Positions 25,453 through 34,261 of a DNA stretch of 64,000 nt are shown piece by piece. Below the pieces are notes generated by a model that saw only the letters and a program-made list of their open reading frames with translations, was not told the DNA's origin and ran no database searches. This stretch comes from Bog-473 sp036268485 (lineage in GTDB: Bacteria > Actinomycetota > Acidimicrobiia > Acidimicrobiales > RAAP-2): NCBI GenBank assembly GCA_036268485.1, contig DATAUC010000077.1, positions 124,001 through 188,000 of the forward strand, read 5' to 3'. Both the position numbers and the translations under genes were made by a program. Numbering within the stretch: the stretch's first letter is position 1; every line of letters starts with the position of its first letter.

Positions 25453-26139
25453 ATGGCTAAGGCTGGCGTGCTCAACGAGTTCCATCCACCGGTCGAGGAG
25501 TATCTCCAGGCCATTCAGACGCTGACCGAAGAAGGCGACCCGGTCATTCAGGCCCGGATCGCGGAACGGTTGGGCAAGACCGCCCCGTCGGTCTCGGAGA
25601 TGTTGGATCGGCTGACCACCGACGGCTACGTCGATCGCAGCGGCCGCGAGATCAGCCTGACCACTCGTGGGCACAGCATCGCCGTCAGCGTGATCCGCAA
25701 GCACCGTCTGGCCGAGCGACTCCTGGTCGATGTCATTGGACTGCCATGGCACCTGGTCCACGAAGAGGCCGGGCGATGGGAACATGTCATTTCCGACGAT
25801 GTCGAGGCGAGACTGGTCGAGCTGCTCGGCGATCCCGCCACCTGCCCGCATGGCAATCCGATCCCCGGCAGTGCCAACGCGACGTCACATCGATCCCAGA
25901 TCCGCCTGCTCGATGCCGAGCTCGGCCAAGCCATTCGATTCGAACGCCTGACCGAGGAAGTGGAACTGGACGGTCCTTCTCTGCGCTATCTGGACGATGC
26001 GGGTTTCATCCCTGGCATCGAGGCCACGATTGGTACGAAAGCGCCCGATGGAACGATGGTCCTTGACGTGGCCGGCCAGTCAGTGGCGTTGGGCCGTGAG
26101 TTGACGTCGCGACTCTTCGTTGTGCTGATAGGGGACTGA
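25453..26139 (+). CDS. DtxR/IdeR-family metal-dependent repressor
   Basis: A 228-residue regulator. The winged helix occupies residues 1-75 (EEYLQAIQTLTEEG, ARIAERLGKTAPSVSEMLDRLTTDGYV). The dimerisation and metal-binding domain includes HRLAERLLVDVIGLPWHLVHEEAGRWEHVIS and the CPHGNPIPGS loop typical of IdeR/DtxR, with Cys and His metal ligands. The last ~75 residues are the SH3-like FeoA domain. Iron or manganese is the likely co-repressor. It is a plausible regulator of the iron/haem-dependent stress genes in this window, but no binding site was identified. Confidence 0.93.
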   Translation: MAKAGVLNEFHPPVEEYLQAIQTLTEEGDPVIQARIAERLGKTAPSVSEMLDRLTTDGYVDRSGREISLTTRGHSIAVSVIRKHRLAERLLVDVIGLPWHLVHEEAGRWEHVISDDVEARLVELLGDPATCPHGNPIPGSANATSHRSQIRLLDAELGQAIRFERLTEEVELDGPSLRYLDDAGFIPGIEATIGTKAPDGTMVLDVAGQSVALGRELTSRLFVVLIGD

Positions 26140-26253
26140 CACCAGCCCAGGACAACCCGTCCGGATCACCCGTTGGCCAACGAATGGACCACGACGGAAT
26201 CGTCTGATTGTGGTACGAAGGTCTCGATGGCATTCGGGTCGGGGGGCGACGGC

Positions 26254-27639
26254 ATGCAGACGCGGCGGTGGACAACGGGTTTCCTGCGCCACACGCTCCC
26301 CGCGGTGATGCTGATGAGCTCCGCCTTCGCCTTGCCTTGGACATGGGCGACCGGTGGGGCCGCAGGTGCCTCAGCGGCGACCCCCAAGTACCCCGTCGGG
26401 ATGGTGACCGACACCTTCGTGGATCCACACCGCGTCACGCCGGCCTGGGCTGGGGGTCCGCAGCTGTCCAGTCGGACGTTGGTCACCACCATTCTCTACC
26501 CGGCGACCGGTCCTACCGGAGGTTCGATCAACACGGGGGCCGCGGCGGACAAGAAGGCGGGGCCGTTTCCGTTGATCGTGTTCGCCCATGGTCTCGGGGG
26601 CACGCCGCAGGATTACATCAAGGTGCTCACGGCGTGGGCTTCGGCTGGCTTTGTCGTGGCGGCGCCGCTCTTCCCGCTCTCCAACGCCAATGTCAAAGGC
26701 GGTCCCGACGCGGGCGACGTCGTCAATCAACCCCAGGACATGAGCTACGTGATCGACGCAGTCCTCTATGACTCGCTTTTGCCGAGCGGGGTGCTTTCGG
26801 GTCTGGTCGACTCCAAGGAGATCGGCGCCGCTGGCCATTCCAATGGGGCGGTCACGATCTTGGGTCTGGTGGCCAATACCTGCTGCTTTGACGCTCGGGT
26901 GAAAGCAGCCATCGTGATGGCGGGGACGACCGAGGGCTTTCCGCCGGGCCACTACGACTTTTCCAAGGCCCCGCCACTCCTTCTCGTTCACGGCACGGCG
27001 GACCAGCTGATCCCGTACCGGAGCGCTCCTCTCATCTACAACCAAGCGCGAGGACCCAAAGGCCTCCTCACTCTTCAGGGTGGTTCCCACGAAGCGGCGG
27101 GCGGTGGGGACCCGCGTTCACTTGCGGCCGTCGCCCGTACCACCACTGATTTCCTCGAGGCGTACCTCGAAGGCGATCGAGGCGCACGTTCTCGTCTCTC
27201 TGGGGATGGGCGCAGTTCGAATACCAAGATCGCACTGGATCTCACGGCGGGCTCACGCGACGCGAAAATTGCCGTGCCCCCGGTTCCGGTGGTCCACCTT
27301 CAGGCGTCGGTCTCTCCCAACCACGGGCTGACCAACGGAGAGGCGGTCACGGTGAAGTGGAGTGGATACACGGCGGGCGAGGTGATCAACATCCTCGAGT
27401 GTTCCCACGTGAATATATCGACCGGCAGCTCGGCCGGTTGTGATTTCGCCAACGCCGGATTGCTCCACCCTGACCCCACCGGCCGCGGGAGTTTCACGAT
27501 GCACATCGTGACCGGGAACGTGGGAGACGGAGTCTGTGATGCCGCTCACTCATGCGCCATCGCCGTGAACAACGCCAGCTCGCTGACCACGTCGAACACA
27601 AAGATCCTCAAGATCTCGTTTGCTCCCGCGCCGAGCTGA
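26254..27639 (+). CDS. Secreted alpha/beta-hydrolase fused to a neocarzinostatin-like domain
   Basis: A 461-residue exported protein. Signal peptide residues 1 to ~40 end near AGASA. A dienelactone/platelet-activating-factor hydrolase-like fold follows: IVFAHGLGGTPQDY, nucleophile elbow GAAGHSNGAV (Ser), LVHGTADQLIPY (Asp) and GGSHEAAGG (His). The C-terminal ~115 residues (VHLQASVSPNHGLTNGEAV, ILECS, CDFANAG, GDGVCDAAHSCAIAVNN) resemble the immunoglobulin-like apoprotein domain of neocarzinostatin, with its two Cys pairs. ATG 26254 follows a G-rich site; ATG 26227 (after AAGGT) is equally possible. The binding domain may hold a substrate or a cell-wall ligand. Confidence 0.82.
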   Translation: MQTRRWTTGFLRHTLPAVMLMSSAFALPWTWATGGAAGASAATPKYPVGMVTDTFVDPHRVTPAWAGGPQLSSRTLVTTILYPATGPTGGSINTGAAADKKAGPFPLIVFAHGLGGTPQDYIKVLTAWASAGFVVAAPLFPLSNANVKGGPDAGDVVNQPQDMSYVIDAVLYDSLLPSGVLSGLVDSKEIGAAGHSNGAVTILGLVANTCCFDARVKAAIVMAGTTEGFPPGHYDFSKAPPLLLVHGTADQLIPYRSAPLIYNQARGPKGLLTLQGGSHEAAGGGDPRSLAAVARTTTDFLEAYLEGDRGARSRLSGDGRSSNTKIALDLTAGSRDAKIAVPPVPVVHLQASVSPNHGLTNGEAVTVKWSGYTAGEVINILECSHVNISTGSSAGCDFANAGLLHPDPTGRGSFTMHIVTGNVGDGVCDAAHSCAIAVNNASSLTTSNTKILKISFAPAPS

Positions 27640-27669
27640 GAACGGAGCGGCCCTCGCTGGGCGGCGGGG

Positions 27670-28230
27670 CTACTGGCTCTGGCTCTGGTTGAACGAGGAG
27701 CGGAGCGCTCGCAAGCCCGCAGAGGTGGCATGCACGAAGTCTTCGTCGCGGTCCGGGCTGCCCTGATCGAGCCAGGTCAGTGTGGCCTCTGTGATCCACC
27801 CGAACAGACTCTCCGAGCGCCAGGCGTCAAAGAGCTGGTCGCCCGAGTCGAGTGCCGTCAACCGGCGCACCACGGCCACGGCGACCGATCGAAGCTCGGC
27901 CGCATAGTCGGCGAACTGCGGTTCCCGGGCAGCGTGGCGCCACAGGAGGGTGAAGCCATCGGGATCCTGCCGGGCCACGGTCAGGAGTGTGCGTGGACCC
28001 AGACCGCTCCGGCTCGGCTCGGCCAGTTCGGTCCGCAGCTCCTGGCCGAGCTGTTCGAAGACCTCTTGCAGGATCTCGCGGTAGAGCTCTTCTTTGGAAC
28101 CGAAATGCCGGTAGATGATGAGCTTGGTCACGCCACACGCGGCAGCCACGTCTTCCATCGATGTGTGGGCGAAGCCCGTGGAGGCGAACGCGCGAGAGGC
28201 GCCACGCAGAATGGAGGCCCGTCGTTCCAC
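27670..28230 (-). CDS. TetR-family transcriptional regulator
   Basis: A 186-residue regulator: helix-turn-helix SMEDVAAACGVTKLIIYRHFGSKEELYREIL near residues 22-55, then a ligand-binding helical domain. The frame is open far upstream, but the only acceptable start near the family N-terminus is GTG 28230 (VERRASILRGASRAFASTGF). It lacks a clear ribosome-binding site and is perhaps leaderless. A perfect TGTATAC-N6-GTATACA palindrome lies 26 nt upstream, shared with the divergent gene at 28319, which it likely represses. Confidence 0.88.
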   Translation of the reverse strand: MERRASILRGASRAFASTGFAHTSMEDVAAACGVTKLIIYRHFGSKEELYREILQEVFEQLGQELRTELAEPSRSGLGPRTLLTVARQDPDGFTLLWRHAAREPQFADYAAELRSVAVAVVRRLTALDSGDQLFDAWRSESLFGWITEATLTWLDQGSPDRDEDFVHATSAGLRALRSSFNQSQSQ

Positions 28231-28255
28231 GCGGGGAAGGAGCTTGCTCTGGACT

Positions 28256-28275
28256 TGTATACCTGAAAGTATACA
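28256..28275. promoter_or_regulatory. TetR operator
   Basis: TGTATAC (28256-28262), six bases, GTATACA (28269-28275): a perfect inverted repeat between the TetR gene and the divergent operon of the diiron-like protein and luciferase-like enzyme. Confidence 0.75.
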
Positions 28276-28318
28276 CTTTGGCTCTACGTCGATGATGGTG
28301 GTCTGGGGAGGCGCTTTT

Positions 28319-29353
28319 ATGGGCACGCTGCAAGTGGAATTCACCGAAGCAGAACTACTCGCTGATGTTCTGGTGAGCGAACCTCTTCTGGCGGGTGGGG
28401 TGCGTTGCCATGGCGGTTTCGACCAGGACGGTACGTACATCTCGCCGCGGACCCAGCACCGGGTCCCTGCCATCGCGGCATGGGGCGAACAGAACTGTGC
28501 GCGATTCGCCACGGAGCTGATCGACGCCCCGCTCGAACGATGGGAGCGGTCGTTCCCCAACGTTGAGCAGGCCCGCTTTCTGATCCGCGCCGAAGTGCCT
28601 GAGCCGCTGATGGCGACGCTGACGCGTATCGGCACCGTGGAGGGTTACGGGGCCAATATCCGTCTCCTCAAGCCGAAGAACCTGCAGCGACACTTCGTCG
28701 AAGACGTGGCCGGAACAGCCATTGACCACCTGGGTGGCGGGCTCTTCGAGGCCCACGGCCGAGATGAGGCCGGATGGGATGCCGAAGCCGGCCATCGAGA
28801 CATGTGGTTCGCCGCCCGCGACATCGCCTTCGAGCGACCCGCCGAGGATCTCGACGTAGAGGCCATGCTGGCCCGCATGGGATTCGGCCAGTCCGGCCCT
28901 GGCGGCCAGGTGACTCGATTGCTGCCGGACGACATTGCGGCCGAGCTCGAAATGATGGTGTCGCTCATGGTGCGGGTCCTCTTCATAGAGATCTCCGCCT
29001 TTCACACCTTCGCCTGGGCCGAGGAGTGGATGTCGGACACCGAGCTGGTGGGCGGAGAAGGCGAGGCGGCTCGGCTCGTTTCGTATATCCGGGCCGATGA
29101 AACACCCCATGTGGGCTACCTGCGCGCCGCACTCTCGGAGATGCGAGACCGCACGTGGATGGGCGAGGGCGGGAAGCACCATAAGGGGGACGACATGATC
29201 GGCCGCCTCTGGGAGCCCCTACTGGCCCAGAGCCTCGGACCGGGACGCGAGGAAGGCCGGCGGGCGGCCTTAGGCGAGGTCGAATACTGGTGCGCCAAGC
29301 ACCCCGGTGGGTCGGACATTTTGGCAGAGTTTCTCTCACTGGGTGACACGTGA
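28319..29353 (+). CDS. Uncharacterised protein, possible ferritin-like diiron oxygenase partner
   Basis: A 344-residue, mostly helical soluble protein that I do not recognise by name. Two late helices have carboxylate/His patterns compatible with a diiron site: FIEISAFHTFAWAEEW (about 223-238) and IRADETPHVGYLRAALSEM (about 257-275, ExxH). GGGGAGG precedes ATG 28319. Its stop overlaps the next start by 4 nt (GTGA), so it is coupled to a luciferase-like flavoenzyme and presumably works in the same pathway. A family search and ligand prediction are needed to confirm the diiron idea. Confidence 0.75.
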   Translation: MGTLQVEFTEAELLADVLVSEPLLAGGVRCHGGFDQDGTYISPRTQHRVPAIAAWGEQNCARFATELIDAPLERWERSFPNVEQARFLIRAEVPEPLMATLTRIGTVEGYGANIRLLKPKNLQRHFVEDVAGTAIDHLGGGLFEAHGRDEAGWDAEAGHRDMWFAARDIAFERPAEDLDVEAMLARMGFGQSGPGGQVTRLLPDDIAAELEMMVSLMVRVLFIEISAFHTFAWAEEWMSDTELVGGEGEAARLVSYIRADETPHVGYLRAALSEMRDRTWMGEGGKHHKGDDMIGRLWEPLLAQSLGPGREEGRRAALGEVEYWCAKHPGGSDILAEFLSLGDT

Positions 29354-30714
29354 AGTTCGGCATCTTCTACGAGCACCAGCTGCCCCGTCCGTGGGAAGAA
29401 GGCAGCGAATACCGCCTCCTGCAAGAAGCACTCGAGCAGGTGGAGTTGGCCGACCGCCTCGGGTTCGATGTGGTGTGGGAAGTCGAGCACCACTTTTTGG
29501 AGGAATACAGCCACTCCTCGGCGCCCGAGGTCTTCTTGGCCGCCTGCAGCCAGCGGACCAAGGACATCCGGCTGGGCCACGGCATCATCCAGACTGCACC
29601 GGGTTACAACCATCCGGCCCGTACGGCGGAGCGTGTGGCCACACTTGATCTGATTTCGGGTGGGCGGGTCGAGTTCGGCTCGGGAGAGTCGGGTTCGGAA
29701 GCAGAGCTCGGCGGGTTCCTGGTGGACCCGGCTACCAAGCGTGAGGCGTGGCTCGAAGGGCTCGAAGTGGTGCTCCGTTGCATGACCGAAACCCCTTTCA
29801 CCGGGGTGGATGGCCGGTTTGTGCAGATGCCACCGCGCAATGTCGTGCCCAAGCCCATGCAGAAGCCGCACCCTCCGCTCTGGGTGGCCTGTTCGCGACG
29901 CGACACCATTCTGTTGGCCGCTGAGAAGGGTATTGGAGCACTCACGTTCGCCTTCATCGATCCCGAAGAAGCGAACAAGTGGGTGGCCGACTACGAACAC
30001 ACGCTGGCCGAGCGTTGCGTCCCGGTCGGGCATACCGTCAACTCGAACATTGCCTGTGTGACGCAGATGATGTGCCACCCCGATGAGAAGGTGGCGCTCG
30101 ACCGTGGCCTGGAAGGGGGCAACTTCTTCGGTTACTCGCTCGGGCACTACTACGTCTTCGGCGAGCATCGTCCCGGGTCCACCGACGTCTGGGCCGAATA
30201 CCTCGACCGTCGGGGCGACCAGGGCTACTCACCCGAGGTGGAAGTCGCACTGCGTCAGGAACGGCTCGGCGCTCAACTGGCCGCCGGTGACCGCACCGGT
30301 CTGCGGGGAGCCACCGGCACGCCCGAGCAGGTGCGCCAGTACCTCGAGCGGTTCGAGGCGGCCGGAGTGGACCAGGTCATCTTCGTCCTGCAAGCCGGGA
30401 GGAACCGCCACGAGCACATCTGCGAGTCGCTCGAACTGTTCGGGCGAGAAGTGCTGCCGGCGTTCAAGGACCGGGACGAGGCCCAGGTCAAGGCCAAGGC
30501 GGCCCGGCTGGCGCCTGCGGTAGAGGCCGCCATGGAGCGCCGAGCTCAACAGCCCGAGCCGCCAGACTTGCCGGCTGACTACTCCTTTCCCGCCATGCCG
30601 CGGCGCTGGGCCGACGAGACCGGGAGTGAAGAGATGCGCCAATGGCTCGAGAACTTCGCCAGTGCCCAGGCCCAGGGCATCAGGGAACAGGGGCTGGGCA
30701 TTCTCGGCAACTGA
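29350..30714 (+). CDS. LLM-class (luciferase-like) flavin-dependent oxidoreductase
   Basis: A 454-residue TIM-barrel monooxygenase of the bacterial luciferase family using reduced FMN or F420. Features: MKFGIFYEHQLPRPW start, VWEVEHHFLEEYSHSSAPEVFLAA, RLGHGIIQTAPGYNHPARTAERVATLDLISGGRVEFGSGE and PHPPLWVA. The last ~90 residues are an extra Glu/Ala-rich helical tail. Coupled by GTGA overlap to the preceding helical protein; the pair is likely an oxygenase system for a lipophilic substrate controlled by TetR. Confidence 0.92.
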   Translation: MKFGIFYEHQLPRPWEEGSEYRLLQEALEQVELADRLGFDVVWEVEHHFLEEYSHSSAPEVFLAACSQRTKDIRLGHGIIQTAPGYNHPARTAERVATLDLISGGRVEFGSGESGSEAELGGFLVDPATKREAWLEGLEVVLRCMTETPFTGVDGRFVQMPPRNVVPKPMQKPHPPLWVACSRRDTILLAAEKGIGALTFAFIDPEEANKWVADYEHTLAERCVPVGHTVNSNIACVTQMMCHPDEKVALDRGLEGGNFFGYSLGHYYVFGEHRPGSTDVWAEYLDRRGDQGYSPEVEVALRQERLGAQLAAGDRTGLRGATGTPEQVRQYLERFEAAGVDQVIFVLQAGRNRHEHICESLELFGREVLPAFKDRDEAQVKAKAARLAPAVEAAMERRAQQPEPPDLPADYSFPAMPRRWADETGSEEMRQWLENFASAQAQGIREQGLGILGN

Positions 30715-30742
30715 GGTGCGCCAGGCATGCCAACAGGATTGA

Positions 30743-31555
30743 GTGGCGCGCACCAGCGGTGGCGTGACAGGGATAGCGTGGGAAATTGGTGTGCTGGCCG
30801 GTCTGGTCGAGGCAGGCGTGGATCTCATGAAAGCAGACGCCGTTGTCGGCACGTCGGCGGGGGCGTTCGTTGGCGTGGCGGTCGGGTGCGGCTACGATCT
30901 CGGGACCTTGGCGGCAGCGCAGTCCGAAGCCCTGTCCGATGAGATCTCCGTCGCGGCTTCGCCAGATACCATCGGCGCGTGGTTCAGCGCCTTTGGAGCC
31001 GGGGACGCCGAAGCTGTCGGCGCTGCCTTTGGTGAGATTGCCAAGGCAAACCCAGAACCCGTCTCCATTCAGGCTCGGCGCACCGTCGTCGAAGGCCGAC
31101 TCGTCACAAGGGAATGGCCGGTCACATTGAGAATCACCGCGGTCGATGCCGACACTGGAGTGCTTCATGTCTTCGACCGCACGTCAGGGGTTGCGCTGGT
31201 TGATGCGGTAGCTGCGAGTGGTGCAGTGCCAGGTGTGTGGCCTCTGGTTCGGATTGACGGACGGTCTTGGATCGACGGTGGAATGGTCTCGTCGGCTAAC
31301 GCACGGCTCGCCGATGGCTACCAGCGGGTGATCGTCCTCGCTCCGATGCCGACCGGCTACGGCGCGATTCCGGGAGTTGGGGAAGACGTTGCAGTGATGC
31401 AAGAAAGGGCGAGCGTCTGCCTCCTCTCACCGGATGAGGAATCCGTTCTTGCTATTGGGCCAAATCCCTATGATCCCGATCGGCGGGGCCCCGCCGCAGA
31501 GGCGGGGAAGCTGCAGGGCCTGCGGATGGCCCCGACGGTGAAAGCCATGTGGTGA
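30743..31555 (+). CDS. Patatin-like phospholipase, N-terminus disturbed
   Basis: A 270-residue patatin-type acyl hydrolase with a Ser-Asp dyad: nucleophile GTSAGAFVG near residue 37 and DGGM near 175; SGGVTGIAWEIGVLAGL is the oxyanion-hole segment, normally preceded by a strand such as ALVLSGG. Here the frame begins with GTG only four residues before SGG. In another frame an ATG at 30727 encodes MPTGLSG, and a 10-nt insertion next to it would explain the shift. The gene may thus be a full-length protein with an indel. It follows the luciferase-like gene by 28 nt. Confidence 0.78.
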   Translation: MARTSGGVTGIAWEIGVLAGLVEAGVDLMKADAVVGTSAGAFVGVAVGCGYDLGTLAAAQSEALSDEISVAASPDTIGAWFSAFGAGDAEAVGAAFGEIAKANPEPVSIQARRTVVEGRLVTREWPVTLRITAVDADTGVLHVFDRTSGVALVDAVAASGAVPGVWPLVRIDGRSWIDGGMVSSANARLADGYQRVIVLAPMPTGYGAIPGVGEDVAVMQERASVCLLSPDEESVLAIGPNPYDPDRRGPAAEAGKLQGLRMAPTVKAMW

Positions 31556-31639
31556 GTCGTTAGCGCACGAGCACATGCAACCGATTGCGGACTCGCCTCG
31601 TTCTAAGAGTGTGACAATGCGGAAAGATCAGGTCCCGTC

Positions 31640-32194
31640 ATGACGCAGCGGGACGAGGAATTCCTGGCCTTCCTGGAGGATCGGCGGTCGTCGCTGCTCC
31701 GGACGAGCACCGCGCTGACCGGGGGCGATCCCCACCTGGCCGAGGACATCGTCCAGAAATGCCTGGTCAGGTTGTACCTGGCCTGGCCCCGCATCCGGTC
31801 GATGCATCTGGACAGCTACGTACGTCGATCTTTGGTGAACGCAGTCATTGACGAGCGACGTGGTGCCTTTCGCCGCCATGAGCACGCCTGGGCCGAGCCA
31901 CCCGATGTCGCAGGGCCTGAACTCGAGAACGAGGTACTCAGCGGGAACATCCTCTCGGCGCTGAGCCAGCTGGCGCCTCGTATGCGTGCCGCGGTCGTCC
32001 TCCGTCACGTCGACGGTCTGAGCACCGAGGAGACCGCGCATGCGCTGCGTTGCAGCACCGGGACCGTGAAGAGCCAGACGGCGCGCGGCCTGGAGCGCCT
32101 GCGAGCACTCCTGGCCGACGACCCCAGCCGATTCGCCGAGTCACTTCCCGCCAACCGATCTGAACCCACCTACCAAGGAGAGACACATGACTGA
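31640..32194 (+). CDS. SigE-family ECF sigma factor
   Basis: A 184-residue ECF sigma factor of the actinobacterial SigE-family type (short, region 2 and region 4 only). Region 2: LLRTSTALTGGDPHLAEDIVQKCLVRLYLAWPRI; region 4: LSQLAPRMRAAVVLRHVDGLSTEETAHALRCSTGTVKSQTARGLERLR. The next gene overlaps its end by 8 nt and encodes a membrane-anchored protein, the expected place for a regulator. Confidence 0.92.
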   Translation: MTQRDEEFLAFLEDRRSSLLRTSTALTGGDPHLAEDIVQKCLVRLYLAWPRIRSMHLDSYVRRSLVNAVIDERRGAFRRHEHAWAEPPDVAGPELENEVLSGNILSALSQLAPRMRAAVVLRHVDGLSTEETAHALRCSTGTVKSQTARGLERLRALLADDPSRFAESLPANRSEPTYQGETHD

Positions 32195-32846
32195 CGTGAC
32201 CGACCGCCTGGCCGACCTCGGAAAGACTCCGATCGGACCCCCGTCCGCCTCGGCGGTCGAGGGGGATCTGGCCCGGGGCCAGGCGGCCTTGCGGCGGCGC
32301 CAACGTAGGGCGGGAGTAACTGCGCTTTCCCTGGTCGCCGTGGCCGGAGGCGGCGCGGCGTGGTTCGCCTCAGGCGGTCCGCAGCAGAGCCGACCCGCTC
32401 CGGCAGTAGCAGCGGCGACTCGGGGAGTTCCGCTTAAAATCAAGCTGGTGGACTTCGTCGGCCAGGAACCCCAGGGTTTCCACATCGGCACCATTCCGCA
32501 GGGGTACGACCTCGACCTGCAGGCCGCGACGGCCAACGACATCGTGATCGCTCCATCCGGCGATGCGGACAAAGATGCTGACAGTTTCGTCGGGAAACTT
32601 GTGGTCAGCGCCGAGGACGCCAGCACCTTCGGCAGCCTGTCCTCGCTGGGTCACCAATCGGTGACCGTCGGCGGCCAGCCGGGCCGTCTGGGCGACGACG
32701 GGACGGCCACCCAGATCTGGTGGCAGGTCGGCAGCATCATGATCGACGTGCAGTGCTGGGACAGTATCGGCCTCACTCACGATCAACTAGTCACTTTTGC
32801 CAGCACCGTCACCACGACGCCCCAGTTGCAGCTTTCGGAGGGCTGA
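32187..32846 (+). CDS. Single-pass membrane protein, putative anti-sigma partner
   Basis: A 219-residue protein with an N-terminal ~45-residue cytoplasmic segment rich in Arg (LARGQAALRRRQRR), one membrane helix (VTALSLVAVAGGGAAWFA, about 47-64) and an extracellular domain of ~150 residues. It overlaps the SigE-family sigma gene by 8 nt. Such partners of SigE-family factors usually show this topology without a zinc anti-sigma motif, and none is seen here. AAGGAGAG precedes its ATG. Anti-sigma function is inferred from context. Confidence 0.75.
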   Translation: MTDVTDRLADLGKTPIGPPSASAVEGDLARGQAALRRRQRRAGVTALSLVAVAGGGAAWFASGGPQQSRPAPAVAAATRGVPLKIKLVDFVGQEPQGFHIGTIPQGYDLDLQAATANDIVIAPSGDADKDADSFVGKLVVSAEDASTFGSLSSLGHQSVTVGGQPGRLGDDGTATQIWWQVGSIMIDVQCWDSIGLTHDQLVTFASTVTTTPQLQLSEG

Positions 32847-32849
32847 GAG

Positions 32850-33167
32850 CTAAGGGGTCGCTGCTCCACCACCTGTCCCCGGATCATTGGGGTGAGGGGC
32901 GAGCGGGATGAGTTCCACCGTCATCCACACGTGGAGTGGCAGGGTAGCCAGAATCGCTTGCATCTCCTTCTCGTCTTCAGCACGCCAGAGGCCGATCGTG
33001 CGCCACTCTCCGGGTTCTACCGGTGGCTTCCACAGTCGGAGCAGGTGGCCTTGGGTGGTGAGCTCACGAGCACGAACCGCCTCCCGAGCCTTCGTGTCGT
33101 CCACCTCGGCATCGGGCGTCCCGACCGGAACGTTGGTAATCATGTTGACCAGAAACTCCACGTGCAT
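32850..33167 (-). CDS. Muconolactone delta-isomerase-like protein
   Basis: A 105-residue ferredoxin-like fold protein matching the CatC family: MHVEFLVNMITNVP at the start, EAVRARELTTQGHLLRLWKPP and LWRAEDEKEMQAILATLPLHVWMTVELIPLAPHPND at the end. True muconolactone isomerases act in catechol degradation; no other catechol genes are present, so this could be a small aromatic-adduct isomerase of another pathway. Convergent with the anti-sigma-like gene. Confidence 0.88.
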   Translation of the reverse strand: MHVEFLVNMITNVPVGTPDAEVDDTKAREAVRARELTTQGHLLRLWKPPVEPGEWRTIGLWRAEDEKEMQAILATLPLHVWMTVELIPLAPHPNDPGTGGGAATP

Positions 33168-33277
33168 GTCCTCTCAATTGCCCGAATCTGTGCCCGGAGT
33201 GGCTGAGATCGGACCATCTGCCTCGTTGAGAAGGCGAGCTGCCGGCTTTCGAACGAGAGTGAGTGTGCGGTGCATCG

Positions 33278-34168
33278 TTAGCGGGACGGCCATCCCGCTC
33301 CGGCGACGTGCACCTCGGTGCGGAGCACCCGACCATCCCATGTCACGTCCTGGCCAAGACCGGATGCCCCGGGCCACTGGGCCGCCACGATGTAGAGCGA
33401 GGTACCTTCGGATCCCCCGAGCATGCAGGCAAATCCGCCACGATCGAGTTCGACGGTGGCGTGTACGTCGCCCCCTTCGGCCACTCGCACGCAGCGTTGG
33501 TGGGGGACATCGGCATACCAAGCCATCCCTTGCGCGTCGAGGCAGATCCCGTCCGGTGCCGCATCGCCCAGGTCGGCCCAGACCCGCCGGCCCGAAAGGG
33601 TGCCGTCGAGGGCAATGTCGAAACCGACAAGCTGATGTCGGTACGAGTCGGCCACCACCAGCGTCTGGTTGTCGGCAGTGACGGCCATTCCGTTTGGAAA
33701 GGCGATGTCCTCGGCCACGACTCGAGCCGCTCCATCCGGAGTGACGAGCACCACAAAGCCAGGTTGTACGGCCCCGTCGGGAGGTCCCGAGCTGAACTCG
33801 AAGTTGGGACTGTTCACGTAGGCATTGCCACGACCGTCAACCACGATGTCGTTGCATCCGAATTGGGCCAGCGCGGAGAGATCCGCATACGTTGCCAGGG
33901 TGCCGTCATCCTCAATTGTCAGGAGTGCGATCCGTTGGTTGGAGACCAGAACGGGTCGCCCGTCAGGGAGAAAGTCGAAGCAGAGGGGGAGTGACGGGTG
34001 TTGCAGAATCACCTCGGAGGTGCCATCGTCGGCAATGGCAATGATCTGGCCTGCGATCCAGTCGCTGAACCACAGCCGGCCCTCGTGCCAGCGCGGTGAT
34101 TCCACCAACCCGAGGCCAGTGCACAGGGTGTCAATGGTGGTGCCGGATGCTTCGTCTCTCGGATTCAT
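33278..34168 (-). CDS. SMP-30/gluconolactonase-like beta-propeller
   Basis: A 296-residue six-bladed propeller of the SMP-30/gluconolactonase family: GLVESPRWHEGRLWFSDWIAGQI, NDIVVDGRGNAYVNSPNFEF, FPNGMAVTADNQTLVVADSYRHQLVGFDI and DAAPDGICLDAQGMAWYAD. Glu (in VESPRW), Asn and Asp residues expected to bind the divalent metal are present. Probable lactonase or sugar-acid hydrolase. ATG 34168 follows GAGAG; the open frame extends upstream but without family similarity. Confidence 0.9.
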   Translation of the reverse strand: MNPRDEASGTTIDTLCTGLGLVESPRWHEGRLWFSDWIAGQIIAIADDGTSEVILQHPSLPLCFDFLPDGRPVLVSNQRIALLTIEDDGTLATYADLSALAQFGCNDIVVDGRGNAYVNSPNFEFSSGPPDGAVQPGFVVLVTPDGAARVVAEDIAFPNGMAVTADNQTLVVADSYRHQLVGFDIALDGTLSGRRVWADLGDAAPDGICLDAQGMAWYADVPHQRCVRVAEGGDVHATVELDRGGFACMLGGSEGTSLYIVAAQWPGASGLGQDVTWDGRVLRTEVHVAGAGWPSR

Positions 34169-34261
34169 TGGCTTCCACTCTCTCTCAAGTCGGGTGTCTC
34201 TGGTTGTCTCTGAAGGATTTGACGTCGTCGGCCAGTTGAATTCATCGGTACTGTCGCCGAG

